Below are positions 1 through 8,647 of a DNA stretch of 64,000 bases, piece by piece. Location: positions 139,848 to 203,847 of the forward strand of contig NZ_JBHRTR010000036.1 in assembly GCF_042646425.1 (NCBI RefSeq), written 5' to 3'. Below the pieces are notes generated by a model that was not told the DNA's origin, did not search any database, and was given only the letters and a program-made list of their open reading frames with translations. Origin of the DNA: Marinibaculum pumilum. Lineage in GTDB: Bacteria; Pseudomonadota; Alphaproteobacteria; Ferrovibrionales; Ferrovibrionaceae. Numbering within the stretch: the first letter of the stretch is position 1; each line of letters starts with the position of its first letter. The translations under genes were made by a program, and so were the position numbers.

Positions 1-2
1 GG

Positions 3-1100
3 CCAAGGGAGGCGGAAATTCTGGTTCGCCTCGGGCGAGAGAATCTCGACGGGTTGCAGGAGGATCTCGCCAGGTACGGGATCGACTGCGACTTCGAGCG
101 CGAGGGCAAGCTCAACCTGGCGGCCACGCCCTGGCAGGCTGAAGGGCTCAAAGCAATGCAGGCAGCCTACGCGCGCTTCGGCATCGGGAGCAGTTACCTT
201 GAAGGCGATACTCTGGACGAAAAGCTCAGGAGCCCGAAATATCTCGCGGGACTCTATGAACCCGACTATGCACTGGTGAACCCCGGGAAGCTGGTCGCAG
301 GACTGCGAGAGGCCTGTCTCGGTCGCGGAATCGCCCTCTATGAGGATACGCCCGTCTCGTCACTTGACGGTACCTCGTCGGGCGTGCGGCTGACCACGCC
401 GCAAGCCGTGCTGTCCGCCAGGCAGGCTGTGATGGCGACAAATGCGGCGGTTCCGCTGCTCAAGCGTTTTCGCATGTCGATCATCCCTGTCTTCGACTAT
501 ACGCTGGTGACCGAACCGCTTTCCGACGAACAGTCTGCGGCCCTGGGCTGGCGCGGCCGCTATGGCATCGCCGACAGCGGCAACCAGTTTCACTATTGCC
601 GCAAGACGGCCGACAACCGCATCCTCTGGGGTGGCTTCGACGCGATCTACCATTACGGCAGCGGTCGGGATCGGGCGTTCCTGCACCGCCCCGAAAGCTA
701 TGCGCGGCTAGGGGCGCATTTCGCCGAAGCGTTCCCAGCGCTTTCGGAGATTTCCTTTACGCATGCCTGGGGCGGGATCATCGATACCTCCGCACGGACC
801 ACGTTCTTTGCCGGCACCGCGCTCAAGGGGCGCCTCGCCTATGCGCTCGGCTTCACCGGGCAGGGCGTCTCTGCCTCGCGCTTTGCTGCGCTCGCGATGC
901 TGGACATGCTCGAAGGCAGGCGCACCGAACGCACCGGCCTGCGCATGCTGCGGCGCCGGGCGGTGCCTTTTCCGCCCGAGCCCCTGCGCTCCCTGGCGGT
1001 CCGACAGGTTCAGCGGGATCTGGCGCAGGAAGACCGCACCGGAGCCCGTTCTCTCCTGCTTCGGACACTCGACCGTCTCGGGATCGGCTTTGCGTCGTGA
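3..1100 (+). CDS. FAD-dependent oxidoreductase, DAO/PuuB-like, 5' end outside window
   Basis: The reading frame is open from the first bases of the window, so the N-terminus with its Rossmann GxGxxG FAD motif is missing. The visible 365 residues fit the D-amino-acid oxidase/gamma-glutamylputrescine oxidase superfamily. A substrate-domain stretch is followed by the C-terminal FAD-binding signature ALGFTGQGVSASRFAALAML (about 75 residues before the end), which normally closes over the flavin. Such enzymes oxidise amines or amino acids with FAD, releasing a carbonyl product and hydrogen peroxide. The substrate cannot be told from this fragment. A TTG near base 54 is not the real start. No partner gene follows; the next 350 bases are non-coding. 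Confidence 0.8.
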   Translation, partial: PREAEILVRLGRENLDGLQEDLARYGIDCDFEREGKLNLAATPWQAEGLKAMQAAYARFGIGSSYLEGDTLDEKLRSPKYLAGLYEPDYALVNPGKLVAGLREACLGRGIALYEDTPVSSLDGTSSGVRLTTPQAVLSARQAVMATNAAVPLLKRFRMSIIPVFDYTLVTEPLSDEQSAALGWRGRYGIADSGNQFHYCRKTADNRILWGGFDAIYHYGSGRDRAFLHRPESYARLGAHFAEAFPALSEISFTHAWGGIIDTSARTTFFAGTALKGRLAYALGFTGQGVSASRFAALAMLDMLEGRRTERTGLRMLRRRAVPFPPEPLRSLAVRQVQRDLAQEDRTGARSLLLRTLDRLGIGFAS

Positions 1101-1167
1101 CGGTGGGTCAGGGGGGCTTGCATGACGGATAGCCCCCGCAGTCCTGCCGGTGTCATTACCTTCGAGG

Positions 1168-1308
1168 CTAGAACGTTCCCGACCTGGGTGGAAGCGATGA
1201 CGCGACCACGATCGTCATCCCGGCCTTGAGCCGGGATCCATTCCGCCAGTCTTGCGGCTTCTGAGCGGCTGGCGGAATGGGTTCTCGGGTCAAGCCCGAG
1301 AACGACGG
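1168..1308. repeat. Dispersed three-stem palindromic intergenic repeat, copy 1
   Basis: This is the most complete of three copies in the window. It holds three inverted repeats in series: CCCGGC/GCCGGG around CTTGA, then CCATTCCGCCAG/CTGGCGGAATGG around a variable loop, then TTCTCGGG/CCCGAGAA around TCAAG. The 46 bases before the first stem also align without gaps to copy 3 but not to copy 2, so the mobile or conserved unit is longer than the palindrome. It fills most of the gene-free stretch 1101-1453, where I see no other feature. Confidence 0.85.
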
Positions 1309-1453
1309 ATTTTCCAGCAAACCCGGGAATGCGCTAACGCCACCGCATCGGCCGGGGTCCCATGGGCCGCAGCCTTCCGGCGAGGCATTCAATTGCCCGC
1401 CATCCCGGCATTGAAGGAGAAGCGCCCCAGCACGCGACAGTTGGCGCCGCAGG

Positions 1454-1639
1454 CTATTCCGCCGCGTCCGGAAACCGCTTCAGGGTCTCCGTCCGGTACC
1501 AGTCCACGCACCAGTCGGAGCAGAACTTCTTGCCCTTCACCGCGTCGGTGATGCAGGGCTCGCCGTCATGCAGCAGGATACCGCAATTGTCGCATTTCAG
1601 GTACTGCTCGACATAGAGCTTGTTGGCCGAGAACTTCAT
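1454..1639 (-). CDS. Small zinc-ribbon protein of the hydantoinase operon
   Basis: This 61-residue protein carries two cysteine pairs, C16-x2-C19 and C40-x3-C44, consistent with one bound zinc, plus an aromatic/tryptophan-rich C-terminal half. Its ATG overlaps the stop codon of the hydantoinase B-like gene in an ATGA junction (1636-1639), so the two are almost certainly translated together. I do not recognise a named family. It may be a third subunit or metal-delivery factor of the hydantoinase/carboxylase-like complex encoded upstream; that role is inferred only from the coupling. It is not a chance frame: spacing, overlap and cysteine pattern all argue for a real gene. Confidence 0.75.
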   Translation of the reverse strand: MKFSANKLYVEQYLKCDNCGILLHDGEPCITDAVKGKKFCSDWCVDWYRTETLKRFPDAAE

Positions 1640-3336
1640 TCCGCAGCCTCCGAATAGCCGTAGTCGCGGGCCGCGCCCTCGCGGGTGACGAAGCCTTCGC
1701 GCAGGTCATGCGCGATCATCGCCGGATCGCGCTCCGTGGGCTCGCCGAAGCCGCCGCCGCCGGGCATCTGCAGGATCACCCGGTCGCCCTTGCGGATCGT
1801 GATGTTGGAATATTTGCTGGGCGACACCTTGTTGAAGGCCTGCTGCACGGTGAGCCATTCCGGGGTGCCGGCGCGCTGGATCAGGGTCGCCGCCTTGCCG
1901 CCGGGCTTGCCGCCATGCAGGCCCCAGGGCGCCAGCTTGTAGCGGTCCGACATCTGGCTGGCGGTGATCTCCTCGTTCAGGCAGAGCAGCTGCTTGCGAT
2001 AGCCCAGCCCGCCGCGGAACTTGCCCGCGCCGCCCGAATCGGGGACCAGTTCGAAGCTCTCCATCCGCCAGGGGAAGCGGGTCTCGAACACCTCCACCGG
2101 CGTGATCCGGCAATTGCCGTTGATGCTGTCGCAGGAATCGTTGCCGTCGGCGAAGCTGCGCCCGCCCCAGCCGTTCGATTCCAGGTCGTAGCAGGCGAAA
2201 TACTCCTCCGTCCGCGCATCGACGCCGCCGAAGACGAAGTTGGCGTGGGTGGACCCTTCCGCCGCCATCGCCCGGTGCGGAATCGCCTGGCCCAGCGCGC
2301 CCAGCACGGTGCCGGCGATGCGGGGATGGGTCTCGGTATTGCCGCCGACCTCGGGCGCCGGGTAGTCGACATTGACGATGGTGCCCGGCGGCGCCACCAC
2401 CCGGACGGGGCGGAAGCAGCCGGAATTCTTCGGGATCGTCGGATCGGTCAGATGCAGCAGGGCATTGTAGGTCGCCGACCAGGTCACCCCGAGGGTGGCG
2501 TTGATCGGACCGCGGGCCTGCTTCGAGGAGCCGGTATAGTCGACGATGATCTCGTCGCCGCGGACATGCGCGCGCACCACGATGTCGTACTCGCGGTCCT
2601 CGATCCCGTCATCCTCGACCTTGTCGGCGAATTCGTAGATGCCGTCGGGGATGTTCTCGATCTCCGCCCGCATCCGGCGCTCGGAATAGTCCATCAGGTC
2701 GGAGATCGTCTGCTGGACGTTCTCCTTGCCGTACTTGCCGTAAACCTGCTGGATGCGGGACACGCCCAGGTCGACCGCGCTGATCATGGCGCGCAGGTCG
2801 CCATAGTTGTAGCGGGGCGTCCGCACGTTCGCGAGGAGGATCTTCCAGACCTCCTCGTTGTCCTGGCCGCGGCGCTTGATTTTCACCGGCGGCACGCGGA
2901 GGCCCTCATGGAAGATCTCCGTCGCCTCGCCGCAGAAGCCGCCCGGGACCATCCCGCCGACCTCCGCAATATGGCCGATCGCCACCGCGAAGCCCTCCAG
3001 CCGGCCATCCACGAAGAATGGCTTGAAGAAGGTATGTTCCGGGGTATGCAGGCCGCCGCGATAGGGATCGTTGTGGACGATCACGTCGCCCTCCTCGATC
3101 TGGTCGAGGGGGATTTCCCGCACGCAGGTCTTGATCAGCAGCGGCATGCCGCCGATCTGCGCCGGGCAGAATTCCGCCACCGCGATCATGTCGCCGTTGC
3201 GGTCCGCCAGCGCACAGGTGAAGTCCAGCGCCTCGTTGAAGATCGTCGAATAGGACGTCTTCATCAGGGTGATGCCCATTTCCCGGCAGATCGACACCAT
3301 CGTCGATTCCAGGATGTTCATCTGTACATAGTCCAT
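1636..3336 (-). CDS. hyuB: Hydantoinase B / oxoprolinase beta-subunit family protein
   Basis: This 566-residue protein has the full length of the HyuB family, with family hallmarks such as the central GPINATLGVT segment, the ETRFPWRMES region and a glycine-rich C-terminal QMPGGGGFGEPTERD. HyuA/HyuB pairs hydrolyse N-methylhydantoin or 5-oxoproline, or act as ATP-dependent carboxylases (acetophenone carboxylase type); the substrate here is not determinable. The ATG at 3336 is preceded by GGGAG at a good distance. It lies 73 bases after hyuA on the same strand and overlaps the downstream zinc-ribbon gene by four bases. The three genes form one operon. Confidence 0.9.
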   Translation of the reverse strand: MDYVQMNILESTMVSICREMGITLMKTSYSTIFNEALDFTCALADRNGDMIAVAEFCPAQIGGMPLLIKTCVREIPLDQIEEGDVIVHNDPYRGGLHTPEHTFFKPFFVDGRLEGFAVAIGHIAEVGGMVPGGFCGEATEIFHEGLRVPPVKIKRRGQDNEEVWKILLANVRTPRYNYGDLRAMISAVDLGVSRIQQVYGKYGKENVQQTISDLMDYSERRMRAEIENIPDGIYEFADKVEDDGIEDREYDIVVRAHVRGDEIIVDYTGSSKQARGPINATLGVTWSATYNALLHLTDPTIPKNSGCFRPVRVVAPPGTIVNVDYPAPEVGGNTETHPRIAGTVLGALGQAIPHRAMAAEGSTHANFVFGGVDARTEEYFACYDLESNGWGGRSFADGNDSCDSINGNCRITPVEVFETRFPWRMESFELVPDSGGAGKFRGGLGYRKQLLCLNEEITASQMSDRYKLAPWGLHGGKPGGKAATLIQRAGTPEWLTVQQAFNKVSPSKYSNITIRKGDRVILQMPGGGGFGEPTERDPAMIAHDLREGFVTREGAARDYGYSEAAE

Positions 3337-3409
3337 AACGCACTCCCGGATGGGGCTAGCTTTCGCGCGGGGCCCGGCTGGCGGGTATCCGGCGCCTATC
3401 CTGGCCGAG

Positions 3410-5431
3410 CTACTCGGCGATTTCCATGGTGCCGTACGTGCCGACGGTCAGGGTCTGCCCGGGTCGCACCAGGGTGACGGAGGCCGGCTCCTCGACCAGC
3501 GCCGGCCCGGCGATGACGTCGCCGGCGCGCAACTTCTCGCGGTCGTAGACGCCGGCCTTTTCGTCGCCGGCTTCGAACGCCACGGTGCGATGGCCGACGG
3601 GCGCCACCCTGCCGTCGCCCTTCGCCAGTTCCGGCAGGTCCGGCTTCGGCCCGATCGCGGTCAGCGCCACCTTCATGTTCACCGTCTCGATCCGCTCGCC
3701 CTCGATCGCGAAGCCGAAGCGGGCATTGTGCTGCGCGTGGAAGCGCTGCCACAGATCTGCGGTATTCTCCTCGGTGAAGCCGTCGGCGTCGAAGGGCAGC
3801 TCCAGCTCGTAGTTCTGTCCCAGATAGCGCATCTCCAGCATGCGCTGGACCTCGATGCCGCTGGTATAGCCCTGTCCCTCCAGCACCGCCCTGGCATCGG
3901 CGACCAGTTCCTGCAGCACCGTCGTCGCTCGGTCGCGGTCGAACTTGTCGGAGATCTGCTGCACGGTGCGGTGCCGATCGACACGGGCGTCGGTCATGGT
4001 AAAGCCGAAGGCGGAGAACTGGCCGGGATGCGGCGGGATGATCGCGCGCGGGATGTTCGCCACCTCCAGCAGATCGGCCGCATGCAGCGGCCCGGCACCG
4101 CCGAACGCCAGCAGGCGGAAGTCGCGTGGATCCAGGCCCTTTTCCAGCAGCACGGTGCGCAGCGCGCCGACCATGTTGTTGTTGGCGATCTGCACGATCG
4201 CCAGGGCGGCGTGGCGGCTGCTCAGCCCCATCGGGTCGGCGACGCTCTCCACCGCCTTGTGCGCCGCGTCGCCGTCGAGCTGCATCGCCCCGCCCAGGAA
4301 ATTCTCGGGACTGATCCGGCCCAGCACGACATTGGCGTCGGTCACCGTGGGTTCCCGGCCGCCGCGGCCGTAGCAGGCGGGCCCCGGATCGGCGCCGGCG
4401 CTCTGCGGACCGACCCGCAGCATGCCGCCCTTGTCGATCCAGGCGATGGAGCCGCCGCCGGCGCCGATCGTGCGGATGTCGATCATCGGCACCTGGATCG
4501 GCACCCCCCACTCGATCTCGAAATCGGTGGTGAAGCTGGCCTCGGCGCCGACGACGGTGGAGCAGTCGGTGGAGGTCCCGCCCATGTCCAGGGTGACGAT
4601 ATTGTCGATGCCGAGCTGCCGGGCGAGGGTGCGGGCCGCAACGACGCCGCCGGTGGGACCGGACACCGCCAGCTCGATCGGCGTTTCGGCTGCCGATTCC
4701 AGGGTCGCCTCGCCGCCGTTCGACTTGATCACCACCACCCGGTCGCCGATGCCGGTGCCGGCGAAGGCCTCCCGCATCGCCTTGAAGCTGCGCCGCACCA
4801 CCGGCTTCAGGAAGGCGTCGGCGATGGTGGAGGTGGAGCGCTCATACTCCTTCCATTTCGGCAGCACGTCGTAGGAGATCGAGATCGGCATGTCCGGCAG
4901 GGCCTTGGCGATCGTGTCGCGGATCTGCCGCTCATGGTCGGGAGAGACGTAGGAGAACAGGCAGTTGACCGCCACCGCCTCGATCCCGGCGCGCTCCATA
5001 TCGGCGGCCATGGCCGCGACCTCCGCCGGATCGACCGGCTTCACCACCTCGCCCTGCGCGTCCAGCCGCTCGTCGACTTCGTAGCAGTCCTCCCGCTTCG
5101 CCAGCGGCTTCGCCTTGATCCAGGACAGGTCGTAATGCGCACGGCGGTTGCCGCGCTGGATGAAGGGGATGTCCTTGAAGCCCTTGGTCGTGACATAGGC
5201 CACCCGCGCGCCCTTGCGCTCCAGCAGCGCGTTGGTGGCGATGGTGGTGCCCAGCCGCAGCACCCGCACCCCGTCCAGGTCGGCGACCTGCTTCAGCCCG
5301 GTCAGGACGCCTTCGATCGGATTGCCCGGGGTGGTGGCGTTCTTCCAGACCTTCACGGCATCGCCATTGTCGTCGAACAGCACGAAGTCCGTGAATGTGC
5401 CCCCGATATCGACGCCCAAGGTCTGTGGCAT
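3410..5431 (-). CDS. hyuA: Hydantoinase A / oxoprolinase alpha-subunit family protein
   Basis: This 673-residue ATP-dependent subunit begins with the actin-fold nucleotide motif LGVDIGGTFTDFVLF and contains the second phosphate-binding motif LDMGGTSTDCS and the GAGGGSIAW segment typical of the family. It pairs with HyuB to open cyclic amides or to carboxylate a carbonyl substrate using ATP. I place the start at 5431, where AGGAG sits eight bases upstream; an in-frame ATG at 5449 lacks such a site. It is the first gene of the three-gene operon and has a plausible sigma-70 promoter about 65 bases upstream. Confidence 0.9.
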   Translation of the reverse strand: MPQTLGVDIGGTFTDFVLFDDNGDAVKVWKNATTPGNPIEGVLTGLKQVADLDGVRVLRLGTTIATNALLERKGARVAYVTTKGFKDIPFIQRGNRRAHYDLSWIKAKPLAKREDCYEVDERLDAQGEVVKPVDPAEVAAMAADMERAGIEAVAVNCLFSYVSPDHERQIRDTIAKALPDMPISISYDVLPKWKEYERSTSTIADAFLKPVVRRSFKAMREAFAGTGIGDRVVVIKSNGGEATLESAAETPIELAVSGPTGGVVAARTLARQLGIDNIVTLDMGGTSTDCSTVVGAEASFTTDFEIEWGVPIQVPMIDIRTIGAGGGSIAWIDKGGMLRVGPQSAGADPGPACYGRGGREPTVTDANVVLGRISPENFLGGAMQLDGDAAHKAVESVADPMGLSSRHAALAIVQIANNNMVGALRTVLLEKGLDPRDFRLLAFGGAGPLHAADLLEVANIPRAIIPPHPGQFSAFGFTMTDARVDRHRTVQQISDKFDRDRATTVLQELVADARAVLEGQGYTSGIEVQRMLEMRYLGQNYELELPFDADGFTEENTADLWQRFHAQHNARFGFAIEGERIETVNMKVALTAIGPKPDLPELAKGDGRVAPVGHRTVAFEAGDEKAGVYDREKLRAGDVIAGPALVEEPASVTLVRPGQTLTVGTYGTMEIAE

Positions 5432-5496
5432 GCGCCCGTCTCCTACCATTCGATGTACTTCGGGAGCCGGGATGATCCGGCCCCGCGGCGGCGCCT

Positions 5497-5524
5497 ACTA
5501 TAGCAAGCAGGCCCTTTGTGTCAG
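5497..5524 (-). promoter_or_regulatory. Candidate sigma-70 promoter of the hyuA operon
   Basis: Read on the reverse strand, CTGACA and TATAGT are separated by 16 bases and would start transcription about 60 bases before hyuA. The -10 box is close to consensus in a very GC-rich background. Position and match are seen; activity is inferred. Confidence 0.4.
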
Positions 5525-5659
5525 CCGGGATGCGGACCTCTCCAGGTCGTTGTTCGCCACGCTCCATGCCGCGCGCCGGCCCCCCGGGACCTGCACCGGC
5601 GGCTTGCCAAGGCGCGGGGCGCCGTGTCAACTGCCCGCGTACGGCGCCGGGAGCCCGCA

Positions 5660-6124
5660 GTGAAGCGAAAGAAGCAGAAGGCCGTGATCGGCTGGCGGGA
5701 ATGGGCCGGCCTGCCCGACCTTGGCGTGATCAGCATCAAGGCGAAGATCGACACCGGCGCCCGCACCTCCGCGCTGCATGCCCACAACCTGGTGGAGGAG
5801 GAGACCGAGGACGGGCGATGGGCGCGCTTCGTCGTGCAGCCCCTGCAGCGCCGCCGCTTCCCGGCGATCGCCTGCCGGGCGCGGGTGGTCGAGCGCCGGC
5901 GCATCCTGTCGTCCAACGGCCAGGCGGAACGGCGCCCGGTGATCCGCACCCGCCTGCAGCTCGGCCCGTCGCTCTACGAGATCGAGCTGACCCTGACCAA
6001 CCGCGACGAAATGGGTTTCCGCATGCTGATCGGCCGCAAGGCCCTGAAGCGGCGTTTCCTGGTCGACCCCGGCCTGTCCTACCTGACGACATCCGACAGC
6101 GAAGTGGCATGGCCCGCAGCCTGA
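5660..6124 (+). CDS. RimB-like retropepsin-fold protease (COG4067 family)
   Basis: This 154-residue protein has the aspartic-protease-like motif KIDTGARTSALHA near residues 30-41 and a C-terminal MGFRMLIGRKAL segment typical of the 'ATP-dependent zinc protease'/RimB family. In other proteobacteria these proteins sit with RimK, an ATP-grasp glutamate ligase, and with an M14-type deacylase. I chose GTG at 5660 because GGGAG lies six bases upstream and the family-like sequence starts there; an upstream open extension to 5516 has no ribosome site. The next gene starts 15 bases later, so they form an operon. No RimK is visible here. Confidence 0.8.
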   Translation: MKRKKQKAVIGWREWAGLPDLGVISIKAKIDTGARTSALHAHNLVEEETEDGRWARFVVQPLQRRRFPAIACRARVVERRRILSSNGQAERRPVIRTRLQLGPSLYEIELTLTNRDEMGFRMLIGRKALKRRFLVDPGLSYLTTSDSEVAWPAA

Positions 6125-6139
6125 GGAGAGCGGGAGCCC

Positions 6140-7231
6140 GTGGCACGGCGTACTGAACCGAAACCGCCTGCCGGCCCGGCGGTGCTGCGCGCCGGCTTCG
6201 AGATCGCCGGCGCGCAGCTCGCCCCGGGCGAACGGGCCACCCTGGCGCTGCAGCTGCCCGGGCAGTCGGCGTTCACGCCGCTGGCGATGCCGCTGCACGT
6301 CGTGCACGGCCGGAAACCGGGGCCGGTGCTGTTCGTTTCCGCGGCCGTCCATGGCGACGAGATCAACGGGGTGGAGATCATCCGCCGCCTGCGCAACCTG
6401 CCGGCGCTGAAGCGGCTGCGCGGCACCCTGATCTGCATCCCCGTGGTCAACATGTATGGGTTCCTCAACCACACCCGCTACCTGCCGGACCGGCGCGACC
6501 TGAACCGGTCCTTTCCCGGCTCCGCCCGCGGCTCCCTTGCGGGGCGGATCGCCAACGTCTTCGCCCGCGAGATCGTCGCCCGCGCCAGCCACGGCATCGA
6601 CCTGCATACCGGCGGCAACCATCGCACCAACCTGCCGCATGTCCGGGTCAGCCTGCAGGACCGTGAGGCGGAGCGGCTGGCGCGCGCCTTCGGCGCCTCC
6701 GTGATCGTGAACGCCAATCTGCGCGACGGCTCGCTGCGCCAGCACGCCCTGGAGAAGGGCCTGACCATGCTGCTCTACGAGGCGGGGGAGGCGCTGCGCT
6801 TCGACGAGCGCGCGATCGCCACCGGCCTGCGCGGCATCGTCAACGTGATGGTGGCGCTGGAGATGCTGACCGACGGCCATGCCGCGCGCCGCCGCGCGCC
6901 GCCGGCACCGGACGTCGCGCTGGCTTCGCAATGGATCCGCGCACCCCAGTCCGGCCTGATGCGGACCGAGATCGACCTGGGCCAGCGGGTCGCCCAGGGC
7001 GAGGTGCTGGCCCATCTGGCCGATGTGGCCGGTGAGAACGACCGGCCCGTCATGGCGCCGGTCGACGGCATCGTGATCGGCCGCTGCAACCTGCCCGCCG
7101 TGCATGAGGGCGACGCGCTGTTCCACATCGCCAGCTTCGCGGAGGAACTGCCACGCCCGCCCGGGCCGGAGGCGGCCTCCCATATCGAGGGGCTGCAGAG
7201 CGGCGACTATCCGGGCCAGCCCGGCCGCTGA
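6140..7231 (+). CDS. Succinylglutamate desuccinylase/aspartoacylase family (M14-like) zinc hydrolase
   Basis: This 363-residue protein has the zinc-site pattern H71-G-D-E74 in SAAVHGDEINGVE, the substrate-binding DRRDLNRSFPG, the third metal ligand in GIDLHTG (H155), and a candidate catalytic glutamate in LLYEAGEAL. The C-terminal 90 residues resemble a biotinyl/lipoyl-like beta domain common in this COG3608 group. These enzymes remove acyl or glutamyl groups from amino-acid amines. GTG at 6140 follows a GGAG. Coupling with the RimB-like gene suggests they act on the same peptide or glutamylated substrate, but the actual substrate is unknown. Confidence 0.85.
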   Translation: MARRTEPKPPAGPAVLRAGFEIAGAQLAPGERATLALQLPGQSAFTPLAMPLHVVHGRKPGPVLFVSAAVHGDEINGVEIIRRLRNLPALKRLRGTLICIPVVNMYGFLNHTRYLPDRRDLNRSFPGSARGSLAGRIANVFAREIVARASHGIDLHTGGNHRTNLPHVRVSLQDREAERLARAFGASVIVNANLRDGSLRQHALEKGLTMLLYEAGEALRFDERAIATGLRGIVNVMVALEMLTDGHAARRRAPPAPDVALASQWIRAPQSGLMRTEIDLGQRVAQGEVLAHLADVAGENDRPVMAPVDGIVIGRCNLPAVHEGDALFHIASFAEELPRPPGPEAASHIEGLQSGDYPGQPGR

Positions 7232-7255
7232 CCGGCGTCGGGCTGCGCTATCGCG

Positions 7256-7687
7256 ATGCCGGGGATCGGACGGCACGGTGTACTGGCGGTGGTCTGGCGC
7301 CACGGGCGGGTCCTGCTGGTCAGGCGGGCGCGCCGGCCGCAGGCCGGCCTCTGGGGCTTCCCCGGCGGGCACCGGCTGCCGGAAGAGTCCGATCGGGACG
7401 CCGCCCTGCGCGAACTGGCCGAGGAGACCGGCCTGGCAGCGGCGGTGCTGCCCGGTCCGCCGCTGGCCGCGGTCCGTTTCCGCGACCAGGCGACCGGTCG
7501 CCACTACATCCTTCGGCCGGTCCGCCTGGTCGCAGCATCCTTGGCGGCAAGGGCGGCCTCGGATGCGGCCGCCATCGGCTGGTTCCGCCCGGATGCCCTG
7601 CCCCGCCGGCTCTGCCCGGACGTGCGGCGGGTCGTACGCCTTACCGCGCCGGATCGGCCGCCGCCCGTCCGGCGGATCCCGCGCTGA
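7256..7687 (+). CDS. Nudix hydrolase
   Basis: This 143-residue protein contains a complete Nudix box at about residues 38-60 (G-x5-E-x7-R-E-L-x-E-E-x-G-L). The box binds magnesium and cleaves nucleoside diphosphate-linked substrates. The sequence is close to the ADP-ribose/MutT-like short Nudix group; the substrate is not assignable. It follows the M14 gene by 24 bases. Its last 47 bases overlap the end of the convergent LysR gene, an unusual 3'-3' overlap but both frames look real. Confidence 0.85.
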   Translation: MPGIGRHGVLAVVWRHGRVLLVRRARRPQAGLWGFPGGHRLPEESDRDAALRELAEETGLAAAVLPGPPLAAVRFRDQATGRHYILRPVRLVAASLAARAASDAAAIGWFRPDALPRRLCPDVRRVVRLTAPDRPPPVRRIPR

Positions 7688-8549
7688 CCCGCGCCACAGG
7701 CGCGGCATGCAGGGTTGCGGCAAGGAAGCGGGCCAGTTCCAGGCCGGCCCTGGTCCGCGCGGAGGGGGCCCGGAACAGGCGGATCTCGAAGTCCGGCAGG
7801 GCCGGCAGGTCTGCGCCCGTCGGCAGGATCGCCAGGTCGCCGGGCACCGTGAAATCCTTGAACACCGACAGGCACCAGCCCTCCCGCACGGCGGCATGCA
7901 CCGCGCCGGCGGACAGGCTGACGACGCCGATGCGCCAGCGGCGACCGGCGCGGTCCAGGGCACGGGTCGCCCATTTCCGGAACAGGCAGCCCTGCGGGTA
8001 GAGCGCCAGGGGCAGGACCTCCCGCGTGCCGGGATCGAAACCCGGCGCGGCGGCCCAGACGCTGCGGCCGCGGTACAGCAGTTCGCCGCCTTCCGCGCCG
8101 GCAGGCAGCATCGCAACGACAAGGTCGTATCGCACGCCGAGATCGTCGACCATGTCCGCCGTCAGGCCGGTATGCAGTTCCACCTGCACGGCCGGATGGT
8201 CGGCCAGGAAGCGACCCAGCAGCGGCGCCAGCGGACCGGCGGCATAGTCCTCCATGATCGCCAGCCGGACCTGGCCGGCGATCCGCTCGCTGCGGATCGC
8301 CTCGAGCGCGGCATCGTTGATGGCCAGCATCTCCCGTGCCGCGGCAACCAGCCCTTCCCCGGCGGCGGTCAGCTGCAGGGGACGCATCGTCCGGTCGAAC
8401 AGGGTCGCGCCGACCAGTTCCTCCAGCCGCTTGATCTGCATGCTCAGCGCGGACTGGGTCCGGCTCAGCCGCCGCGCCGCCCGGTTGAAGCTGCCGGCAT
8501 CGACGATGGCGATGAAGGCGCGCAAGAGGCTGGTGTCGATGTCCCGCAT
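7641..8549 (-). CDS. LysR-type transcriptional regulator
   Basis: This protein of about 302 residues has an N-terminal winged helix-turn-helix, with the recognition-helix region GSFNRAARRLSRTQSALSMQ, and a C-terminal LysR substrate-binding fold. It is a cytoplasmic DNA-binding regulator whose effector is unknown. ATG at 8549 gives the usual LysR N-terminus; a TTG four codons earlier (8561) is also in frame and has an AGGG close by, so the start is uncertain. It converges with the Nudix gene and overlaps it. No divergent target gene is obvious. Confidence 0.88.
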   Translation of the reverse strand: MRDIDTSLLRAFIAIVDAGSFNRAARRLSRTQSALSMQIKRLEELVGATLFDRTMRPLQLTAAGEGLVAAAREMLAINDAALEAIRSERIAGQVRLAIMEDYAAGPLAPLLGRFLADHPAVQVELHTGLTADMVDDLGVRYDLVVAMLPAGAEGGELLYRGRSVWAAAPGFDPGTREVLPLALYPQGCLFRKWATRALDRAGRRWRIGVVSLSAGAVHAAVREGWCLSVFKDFTVPGDLAILPTGADLPALPDFEIRLFRAPSARTRAGLELARFLAATLHAAPVARVSAGSAGRAAADPAR

Positions 8550-8647
8550 GGCGTGATTCAATATCCCTGAAGAAACAGGGCAACTGTATCAACTGCGGTG
8601 AAGACGGTCGAAAGGCACCGGGGGGTGCCCGCCCGCCGTGTCGCCGG

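Noticed and set aside
1168..1392. Reverse frame coding a NGSRLKAGMT-type peptide
   Set aside because: It is the translation of the palindromic repeat, not a gene.
1708..5503. Long forward open frames across the hydantoinase operon
   Set aside because: Antisense shadows of hyuB and hyuA caused by high GC; no ribosome sites and biased composition.
5627..8122. Long reverse frame opposite the protease, M14 and Nudix genes
   Set aside because: Arginine/alanine-rich shadow of three well-supported forward genes.
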